Positions 37,492 to 45,564 of a DNA stretch of 64,000 nt are shown in pieces. The notes beneath the pieces are model-generated. The model was not told the DNA's origin. It worked only from the letters and a program-made list of their open reading frames with translations, and did no database searches. How positions within the stretch are numbered: position 1 is the stretch's first letter; the number at the start of each line of letters is the position of its first letter. The translations under genes and the position numbers were made by a program. The DNA is from Sphingobium faniae (GTDB taxonomy: Bacteria; Pseudomonadota; Alphaproteobacteria; Sphingomonadales; Sphingomonadaceae), in contig FMTU01000002.1 of the NCBI GenBank assembly GCA_900100475.1, positions 62,001 to 126,000 of the forward strand, written 5' to 3'.

Positions 37492-37515
37492 ATAGAGCGG
37501 TGATTGGACGGCTTT
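37492..37515 (+). repeat. AGAGCG..TGATTGGACGG repeat copy 1
   Basis: ATAGAGCG followed by GTGATTGGACGGCTTT recurs with a single inserted base at 60174-60198. Related TAGAGCG and TGATTGGA words also occur in the hairpin at 58736-58774. It lies between the hydratase and the methyltransferase gene and is non-coding. Confidence 0.55.
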
Positions 37516-37595
37516 TATGCCGAAACATAATCGACGCGGCCCCGTCTCACAGCTAAGAGGACTCGCAACGGAAACGGAGCGGTCATATTTCGTCC

Positions 37596-38225
37596 ATGCA
37601 GCATAAGTCGAAGCGCAGCCGGGCGATTGCCATGCCCCAAAGCGAATTCCGTACCCGAGCATCCGAATATCTGGATTTTCTCGGCGCCTGGTTGAAGAAG
37701 CCTCGCCAAACCGCGTCCGTCGTTCCCAGCAGCCGTTATCTGGCCCGGCTCATGGTGTCGCATATCGACCCTTCGGATGGACGCGTGCTGGAATTGGGGG
37801 GCGGCACGGGCGTCTTCACGCGCGCCATATTGGAAACCGGCCTTCCCGCCGAAAAGCTGGAGGTGGTGGAAATCAACCCGGCCTTTGCGAGGGGGTTGCG
37901 GCGGCACTTCCCTCATGTGGCGGTTCTGGAAACGCCCGCCCAGATCGTGTCGGCCGCCGCGGCCGGGGAACCGGGCGAATATCAGACGGTCATCAGCGGC
38001 CTGCCGCTGCTCGCCATGGACCGCGCCATGCATGTGGACATATTGACGGAAGCCTTTCGCATGATGCATCCGGGCGGCGCTTTCATCCAGTTCACATATT
38101 CCATGCGTCCCCCGGTCAGCCGCGATATCCTTGACTTCCTGAATCTGAATGTCGTCCGGGTGGGGCAGACGGTCAGGAATTTCCCTCCCGCAACGGTATT
38201 TCGCTTTTCCCGCCGGGGAGAATGA
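37596..38225 (+). CDS. class I SAM methyltransferase, PmtA-like phospholipid N-methyltransferase
   Basis: A 209-aa SAM-dependent methyltransferase. The SAM site is VLELGGGTGVFTRAIL, preceded by a KKPRQTASVVPSSRYLARLM segment and followed by the motif-II/IV region VISGLPLLAM. This combination resembles PmtA of rhizobia, which methylates phosphatidylethanolamine toward phosphatidylcholine, but also rRNA dimethylase-like relatives. No Pcs or other lipid gene is next door; it precedes an ABC exporter pair by about 65 nt on the same strand. Phosphatidylethanolamine as substrate is a family-based inference. Confidence 0.72.
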   Translation: MQHKSKRSRAIAMPQSEFRTRASEYLDFLGAWLKKPRQTASVVPSSRYLARLMVSHIDPSDGRVLELGGGTGVFTRAILETGLPAEKLEVVEINPAFARGLRRHFPHVAVLETPAQIVSAAAAGEPGEYQTVISGLPLLAMDRAMHVDILTEAFRMMHPGGAFIQFTYSMRPPVSRDILDFLNLNVVRVGQTVRNFPPATVFRFSRRGE

Positions 38226-38291
38226 GGGCGGGCTTGCCTGACGGGACCGGGCACCTATGTTCCAGCAGAGCAAAAAGGGGCCTTGCCGCAT

Positions 38292-39224
38292 ATGGCGTCC
38301 ATCATCACGATTTCCGGCCTGACGAAGAGTTATGCGTCGGGCTTTCAGGCATTGAAGGGCGTCGATCTTTCGATTGAAGAAGGGGAGATATTCGCGCTCC
38401 TCGGCCCCAATGGCGCGGGCAAGACGACCCTTATCTCCATCGTCTGCGGCAATGTGCGGCCCAGCGGCGGCGGCGTGACGGTCGCGGGCCACGACATCAT
38501 TCGCAGCTATCGCGGCGCGCGTTCGGCCATCGGTCTTGTGCCGCAGGAATTGTCCACTGACCAGTTCGAACGGGTGATCGACACGGTCGCCTTTTCCCGT
38601 GGCCTGTTCGGCAAGCCTCGCAACGACGCCTATATCGAAAAAGTACTGCGGGATCTGTCCCTGTGGGACAAACGGAACAGCAAGATATTGGAGCTTTCCG
38701 GCGGCATGAAGCGCCGCGTCATGATCGCCAAGGCGCTCAGCCACGAACCGCGTGTCCTGTTTCTGGACGAGCCGACGGCGGGCGTGGACGTGGAATTGCG
38801 ACGCGATATGTGGAAGCTGATCGGCGAACTGCGCGAGACCGGCGTGACGATCATCCTCACCACCCATTATATCGAGGAAGCCGAGGAGATGGCGGATCGC
38901 GTCGGCGTCATCAACAAGGGCGAATTGATGCTTGTCGAGGACAAGGATGTCCTGATGCGGAAACTCGGCCAGAAAACGCTGACGATCGCGTTGACGGAAC
39001 CGCTTTCGGCCGTGCCTGATCATCTCGCGGAATGGGACGTGTCCCTCAAGGCCGAGGGGAATGAAATGGAATATCTGTTCGATACGCGGGCCGAACGCAC
39101 GGGCGTGTCCTCCTTGCTCAGGAAGCTGGGCGATCTGGGCATCGGCTACAAGGATCTGAACACCCGGCAGAGCAGCCTGGAAGATATTTTCGTCAGCCTG
39201 GTGCATCGGGAGCAGATGGCATGA
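38292..39224 (+). CDS. ABC transporter ATP-binding protein (ABC-2 exporter)
   Basis: A 310-aa ATPase. Walker A is GPNGAGKTT near residue 40, the signature [15 protein letters not shown], Walker [13 protein letters not shown], and the switch histidine is in [12 protein letters not shown]. The C-terminal region after about 225 is the extra domain seen in DrrA/YadG-type ATPases. A TTG at 38283 is an alternative start. It overlaps its permease by 4 nt (ATGA). YadG-YadH is the closest familiar pair; the exported substrate is unknown. Confidence 0.9.
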   Translation: MASIITISGLTKSYASGFQALKGVDLSIEEGEIFALLGPNGAGKTTLISIVCGNVRPSGGGVTVAGHDIIRSYRGARSAIGLVPQELSTDQFERVIDTVAFSRGLFGKPRNDAYIEKVLRDLSLWDKRNSKILELSGGMKRRVMIAKALSHEPRVLFLDEPTAGVDVELRRDMWKLIGELRETGVTIILTTHYIEEAEEMADRVGVINKGELMLVEDKDVLMRKLGQKTLTIALTEPLSAVPDHLAEWDVSLKAEGNEMEYLFDTRAERTGVSSLLRKLGDLGIGYKDLNTRQSSLEDIFVSLVHREQMA

Positions 39225-39991
39225 GCGGTCCCAATCTGCGCGCCATATGGGCGATCTATACATTCGAACTGCATCGCTTCCGCCGCACGCTCCTGACCGG
39301 ACTGCTGGTGCCGGTCATCACGACGTCCCTTTATTTCGTGGTGTTCGGCGGGGCGATCGGTTCGCGGATGACGGAAATCGACGGCATTCCCTATGCCGCC
39401 TTCATCGTGCCGGGCCTCATCATGATGTCGATGTTCACCGAAAGCATCTTCAACGCCAGTTTCGGCATCTATATGCCAAAATTCACGGGTACCATTTACG
39501 AACTGCTCTCCGCGCCGGTTTCAGCCGCCGAAACGGTGACCGCTTATGTGGGCGCCGCTGCGACCAAAGCATTTATCGTCGGCATCATCATCTTTGCGAC
39601 GGCGCATCTGTTTGTCGATATTTCCGTCGCGCATCCCGTCGCCATGATCGCTTTCATGGTGCTGATCGCGATCAGCTTCTGCCTGTTCGGCTTCATTTTG
39701 GGCATCTGGGCGCAGAGTTTCGAGCAGTTGCAGGTGATTCCAATGCTGATCATCATGCCGATGACCTTTCTGGGCGGCGCTTTCTATTCGATCCACATGC
39801 TGGCCGATCCGTGGCGGACGATCACCCTGTTCAATCCAATCGTCTATCTGATCTCCGGTTTCCGCTGGACCTTCTTCGGCAAGGGGGATGTGGGGATCGA
39901 GTATAGCATCGCCTTTATCGCGGCCATGCTGGCGCTGTGCCTGGCGGTCGTCGGATGGATGTTCCGGAGCGGCTATCGTTTGAAGAAATAG
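39221..39991 (+). CDS. ABC-2 type permease
   Basis: A 256-aa membrane protein with six hydrophobic helices and the ABC-2 family features ([20 protein letters not shown] near the middle, [12 protein letters not shown] before the last pair of helices). It is translationally coupled to the preceding ATPase and resembles YadH. The pair would form a homodimeric permease with two ATPase subunits. It converges with the small gene at 40023-40343; a weak GCGGGAC/GTCCCG stem lies between. Confidence 0.88.
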   Translation: MSGPNLRAIWAIYTFELHRFRRTLLTGLLVPVITTSLYFVVFGGAIGSRMTEIDGIPYAAFIVPGLIMMSMFTESIFNASFGIYMPKFTGTIYELLSAPVSAAETVTAYVGAAATKAFIVGIIIFATAHLFVDISVAHPVAMIAFMVLIAISFCLFGFILGIWAQSFEQLQVIPMLIIMPMTFLGGAFYSIHMLADPWRTITLFNPIVYLISGFRWTFFGKGDVGIEYSIAFIAAMLALCLAVVGWMFRSGYRLKK

Positions 39992-40022
39992 GAAGGGAGC
40001 GGGACTTGCCGTCCCGGCCAGG

Positions 40023-40343
40023 TCAGGCTGTTGCGCCTTCGGGTTGGACGGCGAAGAGGGTCACGCCCTTATATTTGTCGTCCGACTCGTCATAGAGGCC
40101 GTGCATCGCTTCGAACGGTTCATCCACCACGGCCATATTGCTGAGGCCCGTCAGCTTGAAGGTGCCCAGCTTCAGTTCGCGCGGCGGGCGGCCATCGCGA
40201 TCCACTGTTACGGCGTCGATGAACATCTCATCATGGCGCGTATAGAGGATATGCGGCGCCAGCTTCACGACCATCTTGTTATAGGTCACGATCAGGCATT
40301 GCTGGAGGGCAATGGCTTGGAGGATTTCAGTCGGCGCTTGCAT
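40023..40343 (-). CDS. small protein with WYL-like fold, unknown function
   Basis: A 106-aa protein. The order IAL-x-IVTYNK..VKLAPHILY..HDEMFIDAVTVDRDG..RELKLGTFKLTGLSNMAVVDEPF resembles the small beta-barrel WYL domain (basic/ring-pocket effector sensor) without the usual helix-turn-helix. The C-terminus is polar and ends QPEGATA. The pattern match is by eye and modest. It is flanked by the convergent ABC permease and the MATE gene; no operon is obvious. I cannot assign a function. Confidence 0.65.
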   Translation of the reverse strand: MQAPTEILQAIALQQCLIVTYNKMVVKLAPHILYTRHDEMFIDAVTVDRDGRPPRELKLGTFKLTGLSNMAVVDEPFEAMHGLYDESDDKYKGVTLFAVQPEGATA

Positions 40344-40441
40344 GATGGCCGTTCATTACCGAATCGCCAGCCGTGCTTCAATTGTTTTGTGCGCCGCGTC
40401 ATTTCGTTGAAAGAAATCGTCGGCAAGAATCGCGCCTTTTG

Positions 40442-41806
40442 CTAATGCGAAAGGAGGCCCAACTCCTCGCGCCTCGCCCAGCGCATGACCAGCAAAATGG
40501 CCACGACGCACAGGCCGCTGGCAAGGCCGATCCAGATGCCAAGCCCGCCCATATGCAGCGGAAAGGCGAGGAACGTGCCCACCCCCAAGCCGATGACCCA
40601 ATAGCCGATCAGTGCGAACAGCATGGGAATCTTCGTGTCCTGGATGCCGCGCAGCACGCCCGCTGCGACAGCCTGCGTCGCGTCCACAAGCTGAAACAGC
40701 GCTGCAACGCCCAGAAAGGTGATGGCCAGCGCGACGGTCCGCGCATTGGCGGGGGCTTGCGTGTCGAGGAAAATCGCTATCAGCCATCGAGGAAAAGCGA
40801 TCAGGGTCGTGGCCGCGATACATGCAAAGCCGATGCCCATCGCCAGCGAAAGCCAGCCGGAGCGGGCCACGCCTGCTTTGTCTCTCCGGCCCTGCGCGAG
40901 ACCCACGCGCACCGTCGCGGCCTGTCCCATACCCATCGGGACCATGAACAAAAGGGATGCGATCTGGATGGCGACGGCGTGGGCGGCCAGCGTCTCCTTG
41001 TCGATCAGGCCCATGAGCAGCGCCGAGGCGTTGAACACGGCGCTTTCCAGACCCAGCATGACCGCGATCGGCAAGCCCAGCCGCCATATCGCGCTCAGCC
41101 TTTCCCTGTCCCTCCGCCAGAACTGGCCGAGCAGCCGGTAGCGGCGGAATCCCCGGTCGCGCGAAAGGACGAGCAGCAGCGCGAAGAACAGAAAGGAGGA
41201 GGACAGGGTGCTCGCCAGCCCCGCGCCCGCTATGCCCAGCGCGGGCATTCCCAAATGGCCGAAGATCAGCACCCATCCGGCCAGCACGTTGAGCGGAATC
41301 GCGCAGAACATGATGATGACCGCCCAGAGCGGCCGTTCGAGCGCCGAAATGAAGTTCCGGAGCGTGGAGAAGCCCAGAAAAGGCAAAAGCGCCCATTGCA
41401 GGCCGCGCATCAGTTCCCCGGCCATGTGCGCCAGATGGGCGTCCTGCCCCATGGCCAGCAGGATTGCTTCGCATTGCCACAGGATGAGCCAGGCCGGCAC
41501 GGCGAAGATCAGGGCGGCGCGCAGCGTCTGATGTACGGTGCGCCGCACGTCCCGCACCGAATGGCGACGGCGTCCCCGCTCCTCGGCGATCAGCGGCGCG
41601 GCGGCGGTGACCAGCCCCATGCCGAAAATCAGCATGGCCGCAAACAGGTTGATGGCCAGCGCTCCCGCCGCCACCGCATCGGTTCCCAGCCAGCCAAGCA
41701 GCAGCAGGTCAGTGGCCGCAATCGCCGACCATGCGATATTGCCCGCGATCATGGGCAGGGCGAGCGTCAGCAAGGCTCGCGCTTCGGGACGCCATGCGTG
41801 GGTCAT
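40442..41806 (-). CDS. norM: MATE family multidrug/sodium efflux transporter
   Basis: A 454-aa membrane protein with 12 hydrophobic helices and a two-fold repeat. The first half has LALPMIAGNIAWSAIAATDLLLLGWLG, typical of MATE (NorM) proteins; the second half begins WRLGLPIAVMLGLESAVFNASALLMG. It exports cationic drugs in exchange for Na+ or H+ in characterised members. The start ATG at 41806 gives the family N-terminus (MTHAWRPEARAL). It lies 10 nt after the DUF808 gene on the same strand and may be co-transcribed with it. Confidence 0.88.
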   Translation of the reverse strand: MTHAWRPEARALLTLALPMIAGNIAWSAIAATDLLLLGWLGTDAVAAGALAINLFAAMLIFGMGLVTAAAPLIAEERGRRRHSVRDVRRTVHQTLRAALIFAVPAWLILWQCEAILLAMGQDAHLAHMAGELMRGLQWALLPFLGFSTLRNFISALERPLWAVIIMFCAIPLNVLAGWVLIFGHLGMPALGIAGAGLASTLSSSFLFFALLLVLSRDRGFRRYRLLGQFWRRDRERLSAIWRLGLPIAVMLGLESAVFNASALLMGLIDKETLAAHAVAIQIASLLFMVPMGMGQAATVRVGLAQGRRDKAGVARSGWLSLAMGIGFACIAATTLIAFPRWLIAIFLDTQAPANARTVALAITFLGVAALFQLVDATQAVAAGVLRGIQDTKIPMLFALIGYWVIGLGVGTFLAFPLHMGGLGIWIGLASGLCVVAILLVMRWARREELGLLSH

Positions 41807-41816
41807 GTCACTCGCT

Positions 41817-42749
41817 TCAATGTTTCCGGGGGATGAGGTGGAGCACACCCACGATCAAGGCGCCGATCGCCAGTCCCACGATGCCGGAACCGATGGCGCT
41901 CACCACCCATTCGACGATTGTGCCCATGGCGGGCAGGGCGTGGGCTGCGCTTTGGCCCATGTGATGAATGACGCCGGGGATCAGATCCCAGTGAAATTCA
42001 TGCAATCCATGCACGATCAGGCCGCCTCCGACCCAGAGCATCGCGGCGGTTCCAACGATGCTCAATATCTTCATGAGCACCGGCATGGCGCGGACCAGCC
42101 CGCGCCCCACGGCGCGTGCAAGAGCGGAGGATCGTTGCGCCAGATGGAGGCCGATATCGTCCATCTTCACGATGAAGCCGACCACGCCATAGACCCCCAG
42201 AGTGATCAGGATTGCTACGACCACGAGGATGACGGCCTGCTCCCAGAGCGGCTCTGTGGCAACCGTGCCGAGCGCGATAGCCATGATTTCGCCCGACAGG
42301 ATGAAATCCGTGCGGATCGCGCCGGATACCTTCTGATTCTCCAGTTCCGCCGAACTGTGCGTGGCCAGGGCTTCTTCGGCAAGATCATGGCCATTGCCCA
42401 GCGCCTCAAGCAGTTTCTCCGCCGCTTCGAAACAGAGGAAAGCGCCGCCCGCCATCAAAAGGGGCGGGAGCAGCCACGGGGCCAGCGCGCTCAGGATCAG
42501 GGCGGCTGGAAGGAGGAACAACAGCTTGTTGCGAAGCGAGCCCTTGGCGATCTTCCATATGATCGGAAGCTCGCGATCCGGCGCCAGGCCCATGACATAG
42601 CGCGGCGTCACCGCCGTGTCGTCGATCACGACCCCGGCGGCCTTGCTTCCCGCTTTGCCCGCCGCCGCTGCGACATCGTCCAGCGAGGTCGCCGTCAGTT
42701 TCACTATGCCCGCCACGTCATCCAGCAGCGCGATCAGACCCGAAGGCAT
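41817..42749 (-). CDS. DUF808 (YedI-like) membrane protein
   Basis: A 310-aa protein opening MPSGLIALLDDVAGIVKLTATSLDDVAAAAGKAG, the standard start of the DUF808/YedI family. It continues KAAGVVIDDTAVTPRYV, then six or so hydrophobic segments and a GVYGVVGFIVKMDDIG stretch. Function is unknown to me; such genes often behave as general-stress genes in alphaproteobacteria. A near-match to the EcfG promoter is about 75 nt upstream. The MATE transporter follows 10 nt later. Confidence 0.85.
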   Translation of the reverse strand: MPSGLIALLDDVAGIVKLTATSLDDVAAAAGKAGSKAAGVVIDDTAVTPRYVMGLAPDRELPIIWKIAKGSLRNKLLFLLPAALILSALAPWLLPPLLMAGGAFLCFEAAEKLLEALGNGHDLAEEALATHSSAELENQKVSGAIRTDFILSGEIMAIALGTVATEPLWEQAVILVVVAILITLGVYGVVGFIVKMDDIGLHLAQRSSALARAVGRGLVRAMPVLMKILSIVGTAAMLWVGGGLIVHGLHEFHWDLIPGVIHHMGQSAAHALPAMGTIVEWVVSAIGSGIVGLAIGALIVGVLHLIPRKH

Positions 42750-42823
42750 GGATTTTCAGCTTTCCCCTGTCGGAATCCGATGATCGGCTTCTCTACCTTG
42801 CGAGTCATAGAAGGGTCGCGCGC

Positions 42824-42848
42824 AACGAGCAATGCGATGCGTGGTTTC
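42824..42848 (-). promoter_or_regulatory. EcfG-type (general stress) promoter, near match, for DUF808 gene
   Basis: On the minus strand GAAAC (42848-42844), a 16-nt spacer, then CGTT (42827-42824). The consensus is GGAAC-N16/17-CGTT, so one -35 base differs. The -35 overlaps the stop codon of the preceding small gene. This gives a leader of about 65-70 nt. Confidence 0.45.
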
Positions 42849-43092
42849 AAGCTATCCCACGGAAATTTGCGGGCGGATCGCTCGCGGGAAAGGATTCATC
42901 CGACTGTTCGTCCACCAGATCCCAGTCTTCGGCATTCACATGCTGTTCGGCGGGACCCGCGTCCCGGATGATGCCCGACGATCCGGCAGCACCCCGGTCG
43001 TCGCTGGCGCCCTTCGCTTTCCAATCCCGCCAGCTTTTCCAGGCCACCGTTCCAAGGCCTGTCAGAAAAGCCAGTTTCAGCAATGCTTTCAT
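42847..43092 (-). CDS. small protein with DESFPASDPP tail, unknown function
   Basis: An 81-aa protein. The N-terminal 18 residues (MKALLKLAFLTGLGTVAW) form one hydrophobic helix. A polar middle is followed by the conserved DEQSDESFPASDPPA motif, which recurs at the C-terminus of many small alphaproteobacterial proteins of unknown role. It overlaps the upstream gene by 4 nt (ATGA) and so is probably translated with it. There are no enzymatic motifs. Confidence 0.72.
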   Translation of the reverse strand: MKALLKLAFLTGLGTVAWKSWRDWKAKGASDDRGAAGSSGIIRDAGPAEQHVNAEDWDLVDEQSDESFPASDPPANFRGIA

Positions 43093-43424
43093 GATTTTTT
43101 CTCCCGCGATTTCCCAAGATGTATCTGGTCCGCCGGATCGCCGCCGACGGCCATTTCCGACAAGGTGTGTTGATCTTCCTCATCCGTCCCGCCGGACACT
43201 TCCTGCGGCTTTGCACTGGCCCAAGCCGCTTCCCAGCGCTGGAGCAAAGCCGCGTCGATCATCGAGCGCCATATATCGCCGCGCCCCACCTCCATCATGA
43301 CCGCGTCCGGGTCTTTCAGGGTGGCGAGGATATTCGCCGCGTCCTCCAGGCGGCTGGCCCATTCGTCGGGCCGATCGGCGGAAAGATGGCGAGCCAGGCG
43401 TTCGATGAGGGCGCGTTGCTCCAT
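43089..43424 (-). CDS. small soluble protein of unknown function
   Basis: A 111-aa acidic protein beginning MEQRALIERLARHLSADRPDEWASRLEDAANILATLKDPDAVMM; I do not recognise the family. It is predicted mostly helical, with a hydrophilic C-terminus rich in E, D and K. The open frame continues upstream to 43463, but a perfect EcfG promoter lies in that extension, so I start at the ATG at 43424, which leaves almost no 5' leader. It overlaps the DESFPASDPP gene by 4 nt. Confidence 0.68.
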   Translation of the reverse strand: MEQRALIERLARHLSADRPDEWASRLEDAANILATLKDPDAVMMEVGRGDIWRSMIDAALLQRWEAAWASAKPQEVSGGTDEEDQHTLSEMAVGGDPADQIHLGKSREKKS

Positions 43425-43432
43425 GACGGGGG

Positions 43433-43457
43433 AACGTCCACGGGCGGTTCCTGTTCC
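43433..43457 (-). promoter_or_regulatory. EcfG-type (general stress) promoter, perfect match
   Basis: On the minus strand GGAAC (43457-43453), a 16-nt spacer, then CGTT (43436-43433). This matches the alphaproteobacterial EcfG consensus exactly. The CGTT ends 8 nt before the ATG at 43424, so transcription should start within 1-3 nt of the start codon and the mRNA would be leaderless or nearly so. Confidence 0.7.
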
Positions 43458-43486
43458 GGTCATTTCGTGACGTCATCGCAGCGATG

Positions 43487-43511
43487 TGAACCGATGCCCT
43501 TCTGCATGGTT
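43487..43511 (+). promoter_or_regulatory. weak EcfG-type promoter candidate, plus strand
   Basis: TGAAC (43487-43491), 16 nt, GGTT (43508-43511): two mismatches to GGAAC-N16-CGTT. It would give a leader of about 25 nt containing the AGGAG of the 43543 gene. It is supported mainly by the divergent perfect match next to it. Confidence 0.35.
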
Positions 43512-43542
43512 TCCATGGGGTCGGGCTGGCAGGAGAAAGACG

Positions 43543-43848
43543 ATGCCTCAAGGCGACAAAAGCAGCTACACGGACAAGCAGAAGCGCAAAGCCGAGCATA
43601 TCGAGGAAGGATATGAAGATCGCGGCGTCTCCCGCAAGGAAGCGGAACGGCGCGCCTGGGCCACGGTGAACAAGGAATCGGGCGGCGGCAAAAAATCGGG
43701 ATCGGGACGCGGCAAGCCTGAAAGTCACGCCTCATCGCGCAAGGGCGGCCGCAAAGGCGGGGCCGCATCGGCGCGGCGCTCCGCTGCCGAGCGATCGGCT
43801 GCTGCAAAGAAGGGATGGGAGACCCGGCGCAAGAGGGCGGGTGGGTGA
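43543..43848 (+). CDS. small basic 'plasmid stabilisation'-like protein
   Basis: A 101-aa protein, MPQGDKSSYTDKQKRKAEHIEEGYEDRG..., of a family often annotated as plasmid stabilisation protein in sphingomonads, although it is commonly chromosomal. The first 55 residues are charged and helical (ERRAWATVNKESGGG). The C-terminus is a Lys/Arg/Gly/Ser-rich tail of low complexity (KKSGSGRGK..KGGRKGG..). A nucleic-acid-binding role is plausible from the charge only. AGGAG precedes the ATG. It diverges from the two-gene stress unit at 43424. Confidence 0.72.
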   Translation: MPQGDKSSYTDKQKRKAEHIEEGYEDRGVSRKEAERRAWATVNKESGGGKKSGSGRGKPESHASSRKGGRKGGAASARRSAAERSAAAKKGWETRRKRAGG

Positions 43849-43937
43849 TCCGGGCGAGAATGGACTGGCAGATCGCTCGGCCCTCACTCGGCGCCTCGAT
43901 CGGATGAGCGCGCGTCGTGGCCCGTGACGGACGCCAC

Positions 43938-43969
43938 AAAAAAGCCGCCCGGTAAGGGGCGGCTTTCTT
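43938..43969 (-). terminator. terminator of rpsF-rpsR-rplI
   Basis: AAAGCCGCCC and GGGCGGCTTT form a perfect 10-bp stem with a 6-nt loop. On the minus strand the stem is followed by a run of seven T residues, making a good intrinsic terminator about 20 nt after the rplI stop. It can also work on the plus strand. Confidence 0.85.
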
Positions 43970-43989
43970 TCTCGGTCCTGTCGGAAAGC

Positions 43990-44589
43990 TCAGGCTTCCT
44001 CGGCCGGAGCCTCTTCGGCCGTTTCGGTGGCGATTTCGCCGGGTTCGGCGTTCGGATCGTAATCCTCGGTGAAACCTGCCTCGTCCTTTTCGAACAGGTC
44101 GGCCATCACGTCGACGCCCTGCGATTGCAGTTCGGCCTCTTCCGGCGAGCGGGCGACGTTCACCGAGATGGCGACGGCGACTTCAGGGTGCAGCGCGACC
44201 TTGACGTCGAACACGCCCAGCGTCTTGATCGGGCGTTCCAGCACGATCATCGCCTTGGTGACGTTGGTCACGCCATCGGCGTGCAGCGCTTCGACGACGT
44301 CACGGACGGCGACCGAACCATAGAGGTGGCCGGCGTTGGACGACTGGCGAATAAGGACGATCTGCTTGCCGTTGACGCCTTCGGCAGCCTTTTCGGCGTC
44401 CGTCCGGCGAGCGGCGTTGTCGGCCTCGATCTTCGCGCGGTTGGCTTCGAAGACCTTCTTGTTGGCGTTGTTGGAACGCAGCGCCTTCTTGTTGGGAAGA
44501 AGGAAGTTGCGGGCGTAACCGTCCTTCACGGTGACGACGTCACCGATCGCGCCCAGTTTCTCGATCCGTTCGAGGAGAATGATTTCCAT
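43990..44589 (-). CDS. rplI: 50S ribosomal protein L9
   Basis: Binds 23S rRNA near the L1 stalk. It is 199 aa, longer than the usual 149 because of an acidic C-terminal tail (AEPGEIATETAEEAPAEEA) of the kind found in alphaproteobacteria. The N-domain has MEIILLERIEKLGAIGDVVTVKDGYARNFLLP, the L9 signature. The gene ends a three-gene ribosomal operon and is followed by an intrinsic terminator. Confidence 0.97.
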   Translation of the reverse strand: MEIILLERIEKLGAIGDVVTVKDGYARNFLLPNKKALRSNNANKKVFEANRAKIEADNAARRTDAEKAAEGVNGKQIVLIRQSSNAGHLYGSVAVRDVVEALHADGVTNVTKAMIVLERPIKTLGVFDVKVALHPEVAVAISVNVARSPEEAELQSQGVDVMADLFEKDEAGFTEDYDPNAEPGEIATETAEEAPAEEA

Positions 44590-44602
44590 GGGTCTTACTC
44601 CC

Positions 44603-44827
44603 TCACTTCACGATGTAGGGCAGCAGGCCCAGGTGACGGGCGCGCTTGATGGCCTGGGCCAGTTCGCGCTGCTTCTTGGCGGATACCGCGGTGATACGGC
44701 TGGGGACGATCTTGCCGCGCTCGGACACGAAGCCCTGCAGCAGACGGACGTCCTTATAATCAATCTTCGGCGCATCCTTGGCGGCGAAGGGGCAGCTCTT
44801 GCGGCGGCGGAAAAACGGGCGTGCCAT
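44603..44827 (-). CDS. rpsR: 30S ribosomal protein S18
   Basis: A 74-aa small-subunit protein that pairs with S6 on the platform. The [36 protein letters not shown] sequence is diagnostic. Only one N-terminal cysteine is present, so this is the non-zinc form. It lies 13 nt from both rpsF and rplI. Confidence 0.97.
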   Translation of the reverse strand: MARPFFRRRKSCPFAAKDAPKIDYKDVRLLQGFVSERGKIVPSRITAVSAKKQRELAQAIKRARHLGLLPYIVK

Positions 44828-44840
44828 GTTTCAGATCTCC

Positions 44841-45272
44841 TTATTCGCCAGCAGGGGCTTCTTCGCGCTCACGGCGCGGGCCACGATCGCCACGGTCTTC
44901 ACGGGGACCACGATCACCGCGCGGGCCGCGATCGCCACGCTCGGAACGTTCCTGCTTGCGCATCATCACCGACGGGCCGGTTTCCAGTTCGTCGACCTTG
45001 ATGGTCATGTAGCGGATCACGTCTTCGTTGATCTGGGTCTGGCGCTCCAGCTCCGCAACGACACCGGCGGGGGCGTCGATGTTGAGCATCACATAATGCG
45101 CCTTGCGATTCTTGGCGATCTTGTATGCGAGCGAACGCAGGCCCCAGGTTTCGACCTTGGTCACCTTGCCCTGCATATCCTCGACGATCTTGGTGGCGGT
45201 TTCCGCCAGCGCGTCCACCTGCGCCTGTGCCAGATCCTGGCGCGCAAGGAACACATGCTCATAAAGAGCCAT
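44841..45272 (-). CDS. rpsF: 30S ribosomal protein S6
   Basis: A 143-aa protein; the start at 45272 has GAGG well placed, and the longer frame adds 13 residues of no family character. Residues 1-100 are the S6 fold ([43 protein letters not shown]). The last 40 are an extension of RGD/RGPR-type repeats, rich in arginine, aspartate and glycine, ending [10 protein letters not shown]. First gene of rpsF-rpsR-rplI. Some alphaproteobacteria have such tails. Confidence 0.96.
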   Translation of the reverse strand: MALYEHVFLARQDLAQAQVDALAETATKIVEDMQGKVTKVETWGLRSLAYKIAKNRKAHYVMLNIDAPAGVVAELERQTQINEDVIRYMTIKVDELETGPSVMMRKQERSERGDRGPRGDRGPREDRGDRGPRREREEAPAGE

Positions 45273-45457
45273 GGGTATTGCCTCATCTGTTGGCCGATCG
45301 CTGACGCCCACCCCATGTGGAACGCCCCTCCGGCTGTCGTCTCAACCATTGAATCGCGCAGGGCCGAGTCACCCCGGTCCCGTGCGAAGGCGCGCCTATG
45401 ACGGAAATGCGGGGCAAAGGCAAGGGCGGGCATGGCTCTTTCTCTCTTCTCTTCGCA

Positions 45458-45537
45458 CTGAGCTTGTCGAAGCGCTGCTCTTTCTTCTACGCACGACAGA
45501 AAGACGTGCGGGCCTTCGACAGGGTCGGGTCGAACGG
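45458..45537. repeat. inverted pair of CTTCGACA..CGAACGG repeats upstream of GntP permease
   Basis: CTGAGCTTGTCGAAG (45458-45472) is the inverse complement of CTTCGACAAGCTCAG. About 40 nt later CTTCGACAGGGTCGGGTCGAACGG (45514-45537) runs in the forward sense. Between them ACGCACGAC-AGAAAGA-CGTGCG forms a small extra stem. The same core is at 2891-2915. The 292 nt between rpsF and the permease hold these repeats and presumably two divergent promoters; I see no gene. Confidence 0.65.
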
Positions 45538-45564
45538 GTGTCGGACATAAGAGAGGCAGGGAAT

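Noticed and set aside
43424..43463. Longer start for the small gene at 43089-43424
   Set aside because: The extra 13 residues (MTGTGTARGRSPV) would span a perfect EcfG promoter and are of low complexity.
45271..45564. 98-codon extension of the GntP permease frame
   Set aside because: Covers the repeat-rich intergenic region and the rpsF start; the hydrophobic permease begins cleanly at the ATG at 45565 with an SD.
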